Part shown: one piece after another, positions 1-12,623 of the stretch
How positions within the stretch are numbered: the stretch's first letter is position 1
How the letters are laid out: every line of letters begins with the position of its first letter
Origin: Calycina herbarum
Lineage: Eukaryota > Ascomycota > Leotiomycetes > Helotiales > Pezizellaceae
Reading direction: 5' to 3'
Assembly (NCBI GenBank): GCA_001414485.1
Contig: LLEY01000137.1
Coordinates: forward strand, 105,418 to 169,417
Length of the DNA: 64,000 nt
Notes under the pieces: model-generated
What the model was told of the DNA's origin: nothing
Seen by the model: the letters and a program-made list of their open reading frames with translations, nothing else
Database searches by the model: none
Position numbers and translations under genes: made by a program

Positions 1-1321
1 TCGTAAGAGACAGTTGAGAGGTTGGCTGTATGCCGCCGCGGCGAAGTAGTACCTTGAAGGAAGGAGAACATTTTGAGACTTTACACGAGATGATTTTGAT
101 AGATTATTGTGGGTCAGCTGATGTGAGATTTACGAGTCTGTTATTATGTGGCTTCTTATGGCTTTTGTCGGATTCTTGGCACTACTCGGTGACGTCGAAA
201 TTATATGCAGGTTTTACTTTCAATTTGCGGCTGAAGAGGACGTTCCATACCAAGCACCTATGATGTGATTTTACTGGGGGTGTAGATGAGCTCTCATGGT
301 ACTTTTCTTGCAAAACTTTTAGGAACTCCGTTGAAGAAAAGAAGTAGAAAAAAGGTTAACTGGAAATGTAGGCCATTAGAGCTCCGTCTAATGGATTTAC
401 GAAGAAGCGAACATATGGAATTAAGTTTCTGTTATTTTCAAGCGGGGGTCTGTGAAGAAAATACGATCATTCGAACTTCATACTTCGCTAAATTAGTTAC
501 GCCCAACCTTACGAGCATATGACCCCCTTTTCTTCTTTAGGCGAAAACTAGTATTGTAGGTTTAATAAGTTTTCAATGTTCTAGCACAGCTTATCGCTTG
601 CCATATTCAGTTAGAGAAAACAGAAAGGTCTAATCTTGTTGCTTTGATGGACGAGATAAAAATCTCGCACTTCGCTCTCCTTTGTTTCAGTCAAATGAAG
701 AGAATGAATTTGGAAAACAACGTCAAAAATAATTGTGTTATGGCAATTTGCTAACTCCTGGCAAGCTTTACCTGAAAGTACCTAAGTATTTTTCCTTATC
801 TCCGCAGCACAGCCTCAACCACCTTCATGAAGTTCCATCTACACGACGTCAAACAGCCGTAACATGCGAATAAACTTCAGTAGCATCATCTTCTGATAAC
901 TGTTGAACCTATTTTGACCTCAAGCTTTATAGAGAAGCCCATCAACACCACCAAGTACCGCCACCATCGTGTCCTAAAGCCTAAAGGACTGTGGCGGATC
1001 ATCTACTTTTGTCAACCTTCCGAGCAAAACTGCCCCAAACACAAGACCCAGTATCACTGAACTCCAATATAAATTGAACACAATAAGTTGACCCCGAATT
1101 AGAGAGTGAAGCGTAACACAATGTCCAATTTCGCATCACCGGAAGGCTCAGCATGGATGGCATCTTTTGTGCGTAGTAAGCAATCATTATTGCAGCCAAT
1201 TTCAGACGATTCTCAAGATACGAACGTGATATACAACCCACTTTAAATAAAGAAGGATACTAAACAATTTCGGCTTCTCACTCTGCTTCCTTCTGGCTCC
1301 TTCTCCTCCACCATTGAATGT
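1..1321. other. Intergenic, no gene recognised
   Basis: Only short open frames occur here, none with a recognisable motif or a spliced partner. It precedes the HET-domain relic and may contain its lost 5' part. Confidence 0.5.
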
Positions 1322-3593
1322 TTGCTCGAGCGAACGGTGGTAGACCCGTTTTTGAATTCGACAAATGCAAGTTACGAAGCCCTATCATATATGTGGGGAG
1401 ATCAGCGAGAAAATCTTCATCCTATTAAAATAAACAATTGCACGATACGTGTAACCTACAGCTTGTGGTGGGCCCTCCCATATCTAAGGCACAGGTCTTC
1501 TCCTCGTATACTGTGGATTGATGCACCGTGTATTAATCAAGCCAATGATGTAGAACGAAGTCAACAGGTTTCCTTGATGAGAGAAATCTGTGGTGGTGCA
1601 TCAAAGATCATTGGATGGCTTGGAATGGACGAAGAAGGCCGCGTTAAAGATGCCTTTGATTTTGTCAAGGACCTTCGCGTGGCTTCTCTCGATAGTGGGG
1701 CAAGGGACATCGTGAAGATATCCTGCTGGCCGAGAGGTGCTTCATTGAAACGCTTCAAAGTTACGGAATGGCAACTCACAAAGTAGAGTTCTATCTGGAA
1801 ACACGATTTGTTCTAACCTCGGATGACAAACCTGCGCTTCGGAAAGTGTTCGAAAGAGATGTGGGGACAGTGGGAACAGCAGTTCCGGCTATTGGGAGGA
1901 TACCAGAAAGTAAACAAGATGTCAAAACCACAGCAGCACATTACAACGTCACAGTGGGATGGTCTGCAAGCCGCGCAATAAAGAAAATCCCGCGGGAAAA
2001 AGCCACATTTCTCCGATATTTATTGTTGTAAGGGATTTTTCTCAAGAGACGTATGAGAGTGTCTTTCCCACAAACGGAAGATTCCATATGGAGATACGGC
2101 AAGCTGAATGTGGATGCTCGAAAAGAATTGTCCGAGTTTGTTCTCAGGTGTGAGAGAATTTCAGATATGGTATCAGGTCTTGAAAGTCGACGACGTGTTT
2201 GTTTGCCGACAGAGAACACATTATCCCAGAAAATGAAATGAACATCTCACGCTTCTCATAATAGATGGTGAAGCGTGGAAAAGCTCTGCTCCCGAGAATA
2301 TTGTGATAGGGTCTAGGTCATCTAAGAAATAGTACTTGCGAAAGATGTGGGTTTTCAGTGTGAGGAGATGACATTGAATTGGCGCTCTCTCTCTGATATC
2401 TTGTTGATGGTGTCAACTGCCATACGCCACAAAAAACACAACTCAGCAAACCCTTCTGTGTTTTATTCTTCTAGAAATTTCGACTATGAACCGCCTCTAC
2501 ATGTCGAACGGATACTCATTACTTCGGCAAATAAACTCTTGGCTTTACGGCGCGGCTACCACGATAATAGGAATAGTTTTGGTCTCGATTGGCGCGGCTT
2601 TCCTTTATCGGACGCTCTTGTTGCTTCCGGAAACGCCCGCTGTAGCAAGCGGATTGGCAGTATATATGGCTTACTTGGTCTTGCCGACACAGGATCACTG
2701 AATCTATTCCCCAACTATGAAATCGATCTTTTTCAACTATACAAGAATCTCATGGCACAAACTGGGCTATGGATTAGCTATCAGCTGGTTCGCTTCAGCT
2801 CGTTTATACAAGTTCAGCTTGGTGGTTTCGCTTGGGAGACATGCCTTCACCAGCCTCAACTTTCATCCAACCATTTGTATCAGACAGTGGCGAGAAGCCA
2901 TGGTGTGATCAACATCCTCGGAGATTCTTTTAGCACTCCCACAAAAGCGAGGACACTATTCAAACATTGGCGAGATTTGTCCTATCACAAAATCAATTCC
3001 AATGATCCATCAGACGAGGGGGCCGTGGTTGCAAAGGATGCATTCATGCGAATAAAAGAAGATTCCAAAACAGTTATCAGCATTGATAGATATCTCACAT
3101 GTATGTATGCTCCGGGGAGGTGTCAAGCATAGTGCATTTGCCTTCCCTAAAGCTGTGGACCCTGTCGGGTGGGATATTCCAAAGCATAAAAAGCCATGCG
3201 AACTGTGCTTGCAGAAAAAAAGCCCGGGCTTTTGAGGGAATATGAGATATACGGGATAGTGGTACTTGTTTATGCTTTTCGGAAGAATACAAAATACTCA
3301 CGCCTCACTGGATGATGGGAACCCGTGGCCAAATCCGACTCGTTCCAGGAAATGCAAAAGGAGACACCATCAGTCATGTCAGAGATTTAAGCATTGGCAT
3401 GATGATCAGGGAAAACTTGGAAAGAAAAGCAACAGTACTCCACTACTCAATTATCGGGAGAGCCTTGATACTCCGTCATTGGGACGAAACACCAGTGAAG
3501 GTGTATGAGAACTCGGAAGAAGTATTCCATTACAGTGCGGGAAATCAGAAGAATATGTGGCCTCATCGAAGGCAGACCCGAACGAATATTTAA
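1322..3593 (+). pseudogene. Degraded HET-domain (heterokaryon incompatibility) gene
   Basis: Three open blocks in three different frames together resemble one HET-domain protein. Block 1 (1322-1786) has the HET signatures YEALSYMWGD and ILWIDAPCINQANDVERSQQV, followed by an IIGWLG segment. Block 2 (2347-3132) has IGSIYGLLGLAD and FPNYEIDLFQLY, which match the region after the HET core. Block 3 (3312-3593) has a TRGQIRLVPGNAKGD stretch typical of the HET C-terminus. HET proteins mediate non-self recognition and cell death after hyphal fusion. No ATG starts block 1 in frame, stops lie between the blocks, and I found no simple intron set that joins them, so I call it a pseudogene. A gene with several unrecognised introns is possible. 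Confidence 0.65.
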
Positions 3594-4660
3594 AAGTGCA
3601 TTTGGATCTTGATACTCTGATACTCTTAACCAGCCAACCACCTTTACCCGAGGGAAGTTCTCATCGCTCCTGTCGTGATTTGATCTAGCTCGAGCGGACT
3701 TTTAGACCTCTAGTTCAATTCATCGTTAGATAGTAGTCTCAAACTACTCCTCTCGCTTAGCTCTCTCTACGGGGACGGAAAAAACGTCCTATTTGGTCCC
3801 CCCCTTAAGGAATAGTCTGAAAATCCCAAATAAAGCCACAACACGACAATCAAAATAGATGAGCTTCGCTTCTACAGTTGACTAGCTATCAGAGACTTGT
3901 TCTATTTTTATTTTTTTGCATAGTTTCCTTGCCTCACTCTTAGACGTTCGTTGTGTTGGACCTTTGGTAGGGTGTAGCGCAGGAACAAAACAGGATTTTG
4001 TTTTTCTTGTTCCCTGTAGAGGCTACTCCTTAGGAGTGGATAAATATAGACTATATTTCCAGCGGCCGACAAAGAGTTCGCCTCACACCTTTCAGCAGTT
4101 ATCCGGGTCTTCCACCCAAGAAACCGATTGCGACTTGGGAGAAGCGCCGACATCTCGTCATGAGTGTGACCTTTTCTTTTCATATGTACCTAAAGAGACC
4201 CATTTTGCTCTCGAAGGAATAACGCCGACTTCCCGACGCATGCACAAATCTTTCTCAACAGGATAAAATAAAACCCGGGCCGCCTTCCGGGGGCTCAACA
4301 GAAACTTCGGCGGCCTTGAAGATATCGAATCTCAAGGGGGATTGGGGCCTGATGGAGCGACAGTCTGAGATTCGGCTGCAGATTTTGTTCCTCCTTGTCC
4401 TCTTTCCCCTTTAGTTGCTTACAGCGAACAAGTTATCTTTCCAAAAATCCTCCACGTTGCATCCTGGAAGAGATATTGAACTAATTGGTGTAATATTTTT
4501 TGGCTTCTATGTAATTAAGTAAACATTCCAAAAAACCACCCGTTTATCATATACCAGAACCTCTACTTCTCTTTTCCTACTCAACCCAACCCCGTCCCAT
4601 GCCCATTCCATGCTATAGATATAAATCAAGAACCCTTCCCATCTCAATGATCGCATTCAA
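3594..4660. other. Intergenic, no gene recognised
   Basis: About 1 kb between the HET relic and the stop codon of the TmpA-like gene. Open frames at 3908-4266 on either strand lack motifs. The part next to 4661 should hold the 3' UTR of the minus-strand gene. Confidence 0.5.
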
Positions 4661-6781
4661 TTAAAAATCCCACAAAGTCCCAAAAGCATGTAACCCAGCT
4701 ATTAACAAAAAGTCAGCATAATCCCTTACCGTCCCCCAAAATAAGAGGCCGCAAAAGAGGAACTCACCAGCACGACACCCCTGCATCATCTCATCATTCC
4801 CCTTCATATTACTCGTAATAAAAATAACCTCAGCCCCAAAACTCTCCCACGTATCCTTAAGTAACTGCACCGTATCCGGTCTACCCCCACGTTTCTTCGA
4901 GTCCCAAAGAATCATTCGTTCGGGTTCGATGTATTCGTGGATTAGCCGAGTCATTGTCGGGCCGAAAGTTTTTTCTTGGTCGGATCCGATCCATATGAGG
5001 AACCTAATGGATGTCAGATGGGTGAAGGGAGGGGGGACGGGGTTAAGTTGGGGAACGGAGTGGCGGTGCTGGGGGATGGGGGAAGTTTACCAGTTGGGAC
5101 TTTGAATACAAGTTGAAAGCGCAGCGCCAATTCCCGTTCCCGTACAAATTCTGATTCCGCGTTTGAACATTGCGGAGGCATGTCCGACACCAGCTACTTC
5201 ATATCAGTACGTCCCCACATACAGCGAGGAAGAGGAAAGCATACCGAACTTCAATTCTCTAGTCCACAAGAACTTCGGGGGATCGGCGACAAGCGTCTTC
5301 GTAAAATCGCCTTGGACACCACAGATCATGTAATGATAAGGAGACTTTGTACCCTCGCTAATGATCCCAAATGCATGGTACTCCATGATAGAGGTATGAC
5401 TGATTCTCCCAAGAAGACCTTGTTGCATGCCGCGATTGAAACGGAGGATGGCGACTTTGGGCGATGGCTAAAATCAGTTTAGATGGGTTGGGTCCGAGTG
5501 GGTAAAGGAGAAGAACTTACGATTTCTACTTCGACAGGTACTTGGCGAAGGGTGCACCACGGGATAAGAACACTAGGAGCGATGAGTAAGACTTTTCGGG
5601 TAAAGGTTATCGTTGGAAGATTTACAAGATTGTCATGAACACAGCAAACCATAACTCCTGTAAGCTGATAAGAGAATGAGCATCCAATCTCCATCTCCCA
5701 AGTTTCATATCATAGATATTGCCCAAAATGACGAAACACCATGTCGCCTACAATCTATCAGTACCGGGCCGAAGATCCGAGTGAAGCGAAAAGGGGTGTA
5801 AATACCGCAAGACCCAGCCAACCAATGAACCGGTGATGGCCCTCGAATACGTTGTGATGATAACTGAATCGCAGTTAGTTCCCTTTCCAATCTTTACATA
5901 GGGAGGTTGAGACACCGACTTGCGAATCCATGGAAAGGCGCTGAGGACAGAGATTATGACAAGGAGATTTGTGATTACCCCTGTAGCAATCACAGCATAG
6001 TGTTGATGGGCGTAATGCCGAACGATATCAACGATTTTATATACGAGCCATCTGGTTCTGCTGTTAGCCCTGTAGTCACATGTTTGGTTTGGTTCTCCTA
6101 CGCAGTGCCTGAGAGGGCACATCCCGAATGAATCCCGCCGACGTGTTGAAGAATCGAGACTACCGCGTACTTGAGCCTCAATGGCGCCCACTGGTAGGAA
6201 TCTTATCAGCATTAATCGTATGTCGCAAAGGGGGAAGAGCCTACGTGTTTCAGTCCATGGATGGCGATGATATACAAAAACCGTATGAACATCTCATTCC
6301 TCATCAGAATCGCGCAGAGAAGATTGCCAAGCACCAAAGCACCAAGATGATTATCCGCATAACGAAAATGACCGGTCGCCGCCGTGATAATGCCCGTCAA
6401 GTTGAGCAACGTAACGAAGGTAAAAAACTTTCGATAAGTGTTGAACCACAGTTGGAGTAGAATCCATCGATTGGGACGTTTCTTGTTGTCAGGGTTGGGC
6501 ACCGCAATCTTGGTGGTTTGTTTACCCCCGGCAGGTCCTAATAGAGACAGTACTGGCACACTTGAGGATGGAGTGATGCCTTCGCAGATTGGGGACACAG
6601 GGGAAAGAACCCTCTCGATGTGTATTGAAGTATTCGTTGTTTTATCTCCAGTCTTGATCGGTGGTAACCGTTGCAATCTCAGTGTACTAGCGGAGAGACC
6701 TTTTTCCAAGTCGGCGGATTCAGGGTCCTGGCTGCCCGTGTAGATGACTTTGCTATGAGGCCATTTCGAAGACATTTTCAA
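4661..6781 (-). CDS. tmpA-like: TmpA-like integral membrane flavoprotein oxidoreductase
   Basis: Ten exons (6781-6245, 6190-6102, 6051-5920, 5863-5806, 5747-5626, 5572-5521, 5467-5245, 5193-5091, 5003-4768, 4698-4661) join to 529 aa. After a hydrophilic N-terminus of about 120 residues come several hydrophobic segments (KFFTFVTLLNLTGIITAA, LGALVLGNLLCAILM, the HVGGIHSGCALSGTAW region, and VIATGVITNLLVIISVLSAFPW). A ferredoxin-reductase-like part follows, with VPVEVEI, GMQQGLLGRIS and the nucleotide-binding RGIRICTGTGIGAALST, ending in AFGTLWDF. This order matches the fungal TmpA family. TmpA in Aspergillus nidulans is a membrane oxidoreductase linked to conidiation signalling, and TmpL is a related protein with an extra AMP-binding domain; no AMP-binding domain is seen here. 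Donor GTCGGT of intron 3 (5864-5919) is non-consensus but restores PWIRNYHHNVFEGHHRF. The gene looks intact. Confidence 0.85.
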
Positions 6782-7216
6782 GGTTTTGGGACCCAGTATA
6801 AGAGGAGTGACAAGGCGGCGGTTGTCGAGACAGACTTCTGTTGCAGTGTTTTCGGAAAACGAGTGTAAGTAGTTTTGGGAAGTTCTGTGGCCGCCTGCTG
6901 TGTTTAGAAGAAAAAGGTCGTACGGGTGGCGTTCAAAATGAAAACTTGATCATAGTCAGGTGGAACCAGGTGCCCATACAATCCTTCGGTCTATTATATA
7001 CAATGCTGCCGGATTTCGTATATTAAAATGGCTCAACACTGGTTCCAGCACGGATGGATTGTTGTGAGAATTCGCTAAACCAATACCGAAATTGTTAGGT
7101 GGGGCCCGGCTTCAGAATTCCAGGCATGATAACTCTCAGCTGCACGAGTTTGACACCTGTGGGATCAGAATCACGGTATCCATATGAAAGGTGGATGTAC
7201 CGGCCTCTGCCTAGAT

Positions 7217-7274
7217 GGTTAATCAAGATAAAATCCGGGGTGTTAATTAACCCCGGAGTTTTTCTTGATTAACC
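7217..7274. repeat. 58-base near-perfect inverted repeat
   Basis: Two 24-base arms (7217-7240 and 7251-7274) match at 22 of 24 positions when one is reverse-complemented. They surround a 10-base TGTTAATTAA loop. The arms begin GGTTAATCAAGA and end TCCGGGG. A further TTAACCCCAGATTT-like copy follows immediately. It could be a hairpin, a protein-binding palindrome or the remnant of a foldback element. Confidence 0.75.
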
Positions 7275-9265
7275 CCAGATTTATAGGCGAGTTCGGCACG
7301 TCGACCAGTAGGCACGTGGGGGCCGACCGACTGGAATTTTTGTGAGCAAACTCTAGAGCCTAATGTAATCGAATGATGACTCGGACGAGTGGATAAGTCA
7401 GCCCATCTTACTTGGAACGCAGTTTATTTATCTTGTTAACAGGTTTAAGGAAAACTTTTGTATAGATATCAAAAATTGTGTCATGGGATAGAGAGAGCAG
7501 AGGAGCAAGATGTGAAACTGAAGCTATTCTTTCAAACTACTACATCTCGCTAGGAATCAAATTGAAATTGAAAAAACCAGAAAACATCCGATGAAGCTCG
7601 AATCTAGCGCAAAAGAGACTGTAACAAAAGTCCCCCATGATCCATCTGTAAATCACGAGCACTGGCTCTTACATCTTTACAAGCACCGTCATGATTGTGG
7701 GCGAGAATAATATGGTTTCAACGAAAAGGTTGCCCTGCTTCAAGAATGGCTGACATTGACGAATTCCAAGCTGATGCGCCAAAACGCAAGAAAGTGTATC
7801 AAAACTATCGCAAAATCTGTCAAATAATTGGGGCATTGCAACCAAGGAGAACAGCGGACAAGGAATAGCCAAACGAACTTTCGGAGGAAGAGTCATGATT
7901 CTCACTCATAGACATAATCTGTATCATACCACTCCTATCGTCTAGGTCACACCTAATCCGTAAGGATTTAGATAGATAAAACATGAAGTGCAATGAAGTA
8001 AAGAGTTAACAACCGTTCAAAAAAAAAAAAGCAATTTGTAAAGCGAAAAGAGTAGCAAAGATCGACAACTGGAAACCCCACCGCCCAGAGCTCCGTGTAA
8101 AAGGTTCCATGGTTCTGCGCACAACTCAGTAAAGCGATGATATACAGAAAGGCCTGGAACCATTAGATTAATTGTTCGGGAGAATTAAAGTAATGATCAT
8201 CGTCAGCCTCCTCGCGCACACCGAGCTCCAGCGTGTACGTGGAACTAAAGTCGAAGCTCGTATTATTTTTTCCCAAGGTCAAACACCCTTCGCCAAAATT
8301 AAACTGCAAGCTTGTCTAACAAAAATGATTCCCTGTGAAACGAACCGCAAGGGCTGGAGATGATAACACGTGAAAAGTCACAAGGGAACTCTCCCTTATT
8401 CCTCACTACAATAGTTTGGCGATGAGGCGGTACTCCCGTCTCGTAAAAAGAGTACAAAACAAGCTGCAACGACAAACACACTGAACCACACTGGTGGGAA
8501 TTAATTGCTTTTTTAAATTCTCATCAGCAAGCCCCAAAATCCTCCCTCGAAGCGAATCCAGCCGCCGCACACACATTTCAGTTTCGGCGGATTATCGTGC
8601 ATCCGAAGAAATGGGAAGGATTGAAACGGTGTTACATCACCATGTCACCCTCTCACCTCGAACCCACCGTGGCGATTTGTGGCCTACAATCACAGCGACA
8701 CTCGTGTGGGGTTGAGGGTTGGTATCACCCACAACAATTCTGGAGATTGATGAGAGTGGTCGAGGGGATATGAAGTTCGAAAGTGGTGCCAGCGGTACAT
8801 AATATCAACTAGGGCGATATGAGGGAAAAAAATGAGTAGTCGGGCGAAAGCAAGTAAGCAAGCAGGGCACATGAGCCTACGGACCTTGGGTCGCTTTGCA
8901 TATACATGACATGTAATCGGCAGTCTGCCGCATATACATACATAAGGAACATGCAGAACGAGGCGGTGCCCTCCGTATGACAGGTACGGAGGTACAGATC
9001 AAGTGAAGCCCTTCGTGGAGGGAAAGAAGGAAGAGATGGTACGAAGGAGGTGAAAGCACATGTGTACCGGCAAGTAACTATCCGCCATCACGTCTGCTAG
9101 CCTGAGTAGCATGGCGTGGTTGACGGTTGTGTTTCTGCAGTGGTTGCAACCATGAGCGAAGGAGTAGGACAAGAGGCGTACGGAGCAAGATAAGAATATG
9201 AGTGGATGACTTGACTTGGGTTCGGAGGATAAGGGTGTGTGGGGTTCGGTTGATCCCTAAATCCA

Positions 9266-9486
9266 CCTCGCGATGGACGATAAAAGCGGCAGTAACAACT
9301 GTCTTTTCCTCAACCTTTCAGGACAAATTCAGAATATAATACTAAACATTTCGAATGATTAGAAATATCAGCTTAGCTCTTTAGACCTCGGTTGTCCTAG
9401 GTTCTCTTGGTCTATAGACTCAGAACGATGAGACGAGAGGAGATGAGAAGTGCCTATTACTGCCGCCTTTATCAGGATTCAGGAGG
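9266..9486. mobile_element. Candidate small inverted-repeat element (MITE-like)
   Basis: The left end carries GATAAAAGCGGCAGTAA (9279-9295). The right end carries the inverted counterpart, GATAAAGGCGGCAGTAA when reverse-complemented, with one mismatch in 17. CCTC lies outside both. The interior of about 170 bases has no coding capacity. The same end sequence recurs at 21438, 22883 and 25801, which supports a dispersed family. I see no clear target-site duplication. Confidence 0.5.
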
Positions 9487-12400
9487 TTCGAAGGCAAGAG
9501 GTCCCATTCTGGCAACTGTTTTCCAGACTGTACGTATTCCGTAAACGCAGAGAAATGTTTGCCGCGCCCTGAAGGATTCAGGAGTACAGAGCTCTCGTTT
9601 GCACCTCAAACTCAGTTCAACACTCGCGATCGGTCTAGTTTGGTCGGGTGGCTGCCATCCAGCATCCATCTTATCACTCCACAGACATCTTGATAGAGTT
9701 CCTCGTCTCGTCTTACTGTAACCATCCTGGGTCCAATGGGTCTTTGGCGTTGCACCTGTCATCACGTGCCACAATATCTCCGAATCTCCCGTCCAAGCCT
9801 CTGTGTGATCAGCTGAGATGACGGCCCGGAAAACTGGGCTGGAATGGCCATTCGGTTTCAGTTTCACGCGGCTAGCGAGGCAGGATGGCCGGTCGGTGGA
9901 AAACGGTCCAATATTTTCTTCACCCGCTGTCAGCCACAAGAAGCCACCACGCCAGCCACAGGGCCGCTCGGTCAAAACCGCTTAGGTTAGGGGCAAGGCA
10001 AATAGAGGGCAGCCACGCGAGGACAACTGTGTATCACTCGGCAGTAATGGTACCATTGCATTCGTTGACGAGAGTGGGATGTGCAGACGCTGGCTGCGTG
10101 ATGATACAGTAACTTGAATGTCCGTAGAGGGAATAGGAATACGGACCGGTAATGGAAGGATGGGGAAGAGAAGTTTGGCGCATTCCCTGGCTGGCGTGTC
10201 CTTCTTTTTGTCTTGGAATGCAAGGCCGGGAGTGGGTGGAGACGAGGGGTAAGAGTCGTAATTTATTCACGGATGGGATGGATTGTGGAGTGCGGTGTAA
10301 CACAATGGTGTTTGCCATGGGTGTGTGCGGTTTCCATCGATCTCCTGCTGGAATACTCCGTACTCAGATTCCAACATACGGAGGTCGTTGATTGATCTTT
10401 ATATGAAACTTATTGACGATGAGAATATGGAGCAAAAGCTTGTATGACTGAGGTACCGGTACGAGTACTCCCTATCCAGAGGTATACGTTGTACTCCGAC
10501 TCTCACTGCTCTCTGCATTGATCACCGTCCACATTCAAAGACAGGCTGACCATTGCACATATTCCCCATTAACCAGGAAAGCGAATCCCGAAGTCGTGAT
10601 CAATCTTTCATGCTTTCGATCCGATTTCGATCCGATGTTCTTCCGCGGTAGTTTCATGTTTCCATTTAACAAGTTCATTTGGCACGAACCAGGAGTCGAG
10701 AATCGAGATGCGGGGAAGTAGAAACGTTCCAACGTGCGGTAAACTGAACAGCCAAAGCGCCGAATCGTCGAAGCGTCAACCGAATTGGCACTGACTCATG
10801 CTCATGTGGAGTGGCCTTGCCAGCCGAGCCTGGCTATCAAAGGGATGGTAATAATATCTGCGTCTGTGGTCATATTGTGACAAGTCCTTGCTCGCCCACC
10901 TCACCACACAGCACCGCTTACATATGATGAGTTCGCTCCTCGTCCCTTTTGCCCTTTCGAGCAGCATCTCCATCTCCACCTCCATTCGAATCGGAAGAGG
11001 GGGGGGCTGACAGGCATGGACTTGGCACTGGACTTGGCACTTGATGCAGGGTGTCCGGGATGCTTGATTGATCGCATGCAGTTCGCCTGTTTCCTTGTGC
11101 CAATTTCGCCCGTGGGCGGCATGGGCGGCATGGACATGGACATGGGCTTGGCGGCCTTCCAGACTTCCTTCCCCGTGCTCATCTGCAGCTCTGCAGCTCA
11201 TCATCTTTTGCGGCACCCGCACCTCCTTCTTGCCTGACCTGCTTGGTGGCCGTGAGCCGGGGTTCGTACGGTGTTGGCAGATGAGATGGTTAATTGATTA
11301 GGCTGGGGAGGGCTTGGGGAGGCGAAAGACGTTGCATTGGCTCGTAGATGCTGGAATCCTGGTGGGTGTATTTTCTTGTTGCTGATGCTCCGTACAGTAG
11401 GGAGTTTTGGGTTTGTGCTGGCTGATGTACGGTGGCTGATGTACGATGTACGGTGCGGCTCCTCAGGTTGGTTGAGACTCCTGCGTAAAAGCCAAAGGGA
11501 TGAACTCGGTGCAACGACGAGACCCTTCCCTTCCTCATCAATGGTCCGGTTCAGCTACAAAGGAAGCCCTTTCTAGCGAGTCGAAACCCCATCGCCTTGG
11601 AAGATGTCACAAAACAAAATCCTAGGGATGTGAACCTTCAAGCATTTCTGCGCACTTTTTACCCCATGGACGAGAAACGAGAAACGAGAAACTTTCCTGC
11701 TCTCACGCACGCTTGGTGACCGCCGCACCGCGATGACGGGCAGCCTGGACAGGCAGCACAGACTGACGGACTGGGTGGAAGGGCCTAAATAAAACAGTCG
11801 ACGCATGGTGAGAAGCTTAGGATAAAACGCGCTGACAAGAAAAAAGATGACGGGAGTTGCGGTGATAGGCGCCGAATGTTGGTGTAGTACCTCCATCGAG
11901 GCGGGAGGCAGAAAGCATGGATTTTGCTTCCCTAGGATGATGGTATCAACATGAGATGACCAGATAATAAAAGGAATTATATAGCAGTATCAGGCTCTGC
12001 TACACTTGAAGCGAAGGCTGATGTTGAGGATTTAAAGTTATTTATCTTGTATAAAAAAGGAGAGAGGCGGTACCTGATGATGTACAGAGTACTTATTTTT
12101 AACCCAAGCACCTCATCTCAAGATGCTGGATTTGGCCTTCGCGGAAGGAACGGCCCCAGATTGAAGCGGTGAAATCCAGCTAAGCCCGAAATGGTAGCTT
12201 TCTCAGCGATTAAATTTTTATTCGCTTCTCCCCACTGTTCTTACTCCACCAAATCCAACAGCCTCCCTATTATTGGTCTCGACTCTGGTAAGCTTGTCTC
12301 GGCGCCCAGGTCCAGGTTACGCATCAAGATGGCGTTTTCCATCCAAGTCATCCAGTGGAGTCAGTAATTAGATCTTGGACAACTTCAACGTCATAGTTGT

Positions 12401-12623
12401 TGTAGCGTCCAGTTGGTTAGAGGTTGAATAGTGCTAGATCAAGTTGAAAAGGTCAGGAAAATTTCCATTCAAGAGTTCAAAGTAAGAGGATAACAAGTCA
12501 AGTATAAGTTTCTCAATTCATCGGAACTCTGTGGCAATCATCTCTCGACGCCAGTATGCCCAAATGCGATCCTTGGTGATATTACAAGCTTGCTTCTTTC
12601 ACCGCAACCTCCTAGCCATTCAT

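Larger units (their letters stand above)
6782..12623. other. Long gene-poor region
   Basis: Nearly 6 kb without a supportable gene. Both strands carry open frames up to 167 codons (9472-9975 minus), but none has a family motif, coherent composition or joinable exons. The first few hundred bases should be the 5' region of the TmpA-like gene. The hairpin at 7217-7274 and the inverted-repeat element at 9266-9486 are listed separately. Several short CTCCGTA/TACGGAG motifs occur between 8.9 and 11.4 kb. Confidence 0.5.

Noticed and set aside
9472..9975. 167-codon open frame on the minus strand
   Set aside because: No motif, no plausible partner exons, and overlapping frames on both strands in a repeat-adjacent region; it probably arises from locally GC-rich sequence.
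10776..11237. Overlapping frames with GGMGGMDMDMG-like or Met/His-rich repeats
   Set aside because: Product of a short GGCATG/GACATG tandem repeat; several frames on both strands are open at once.
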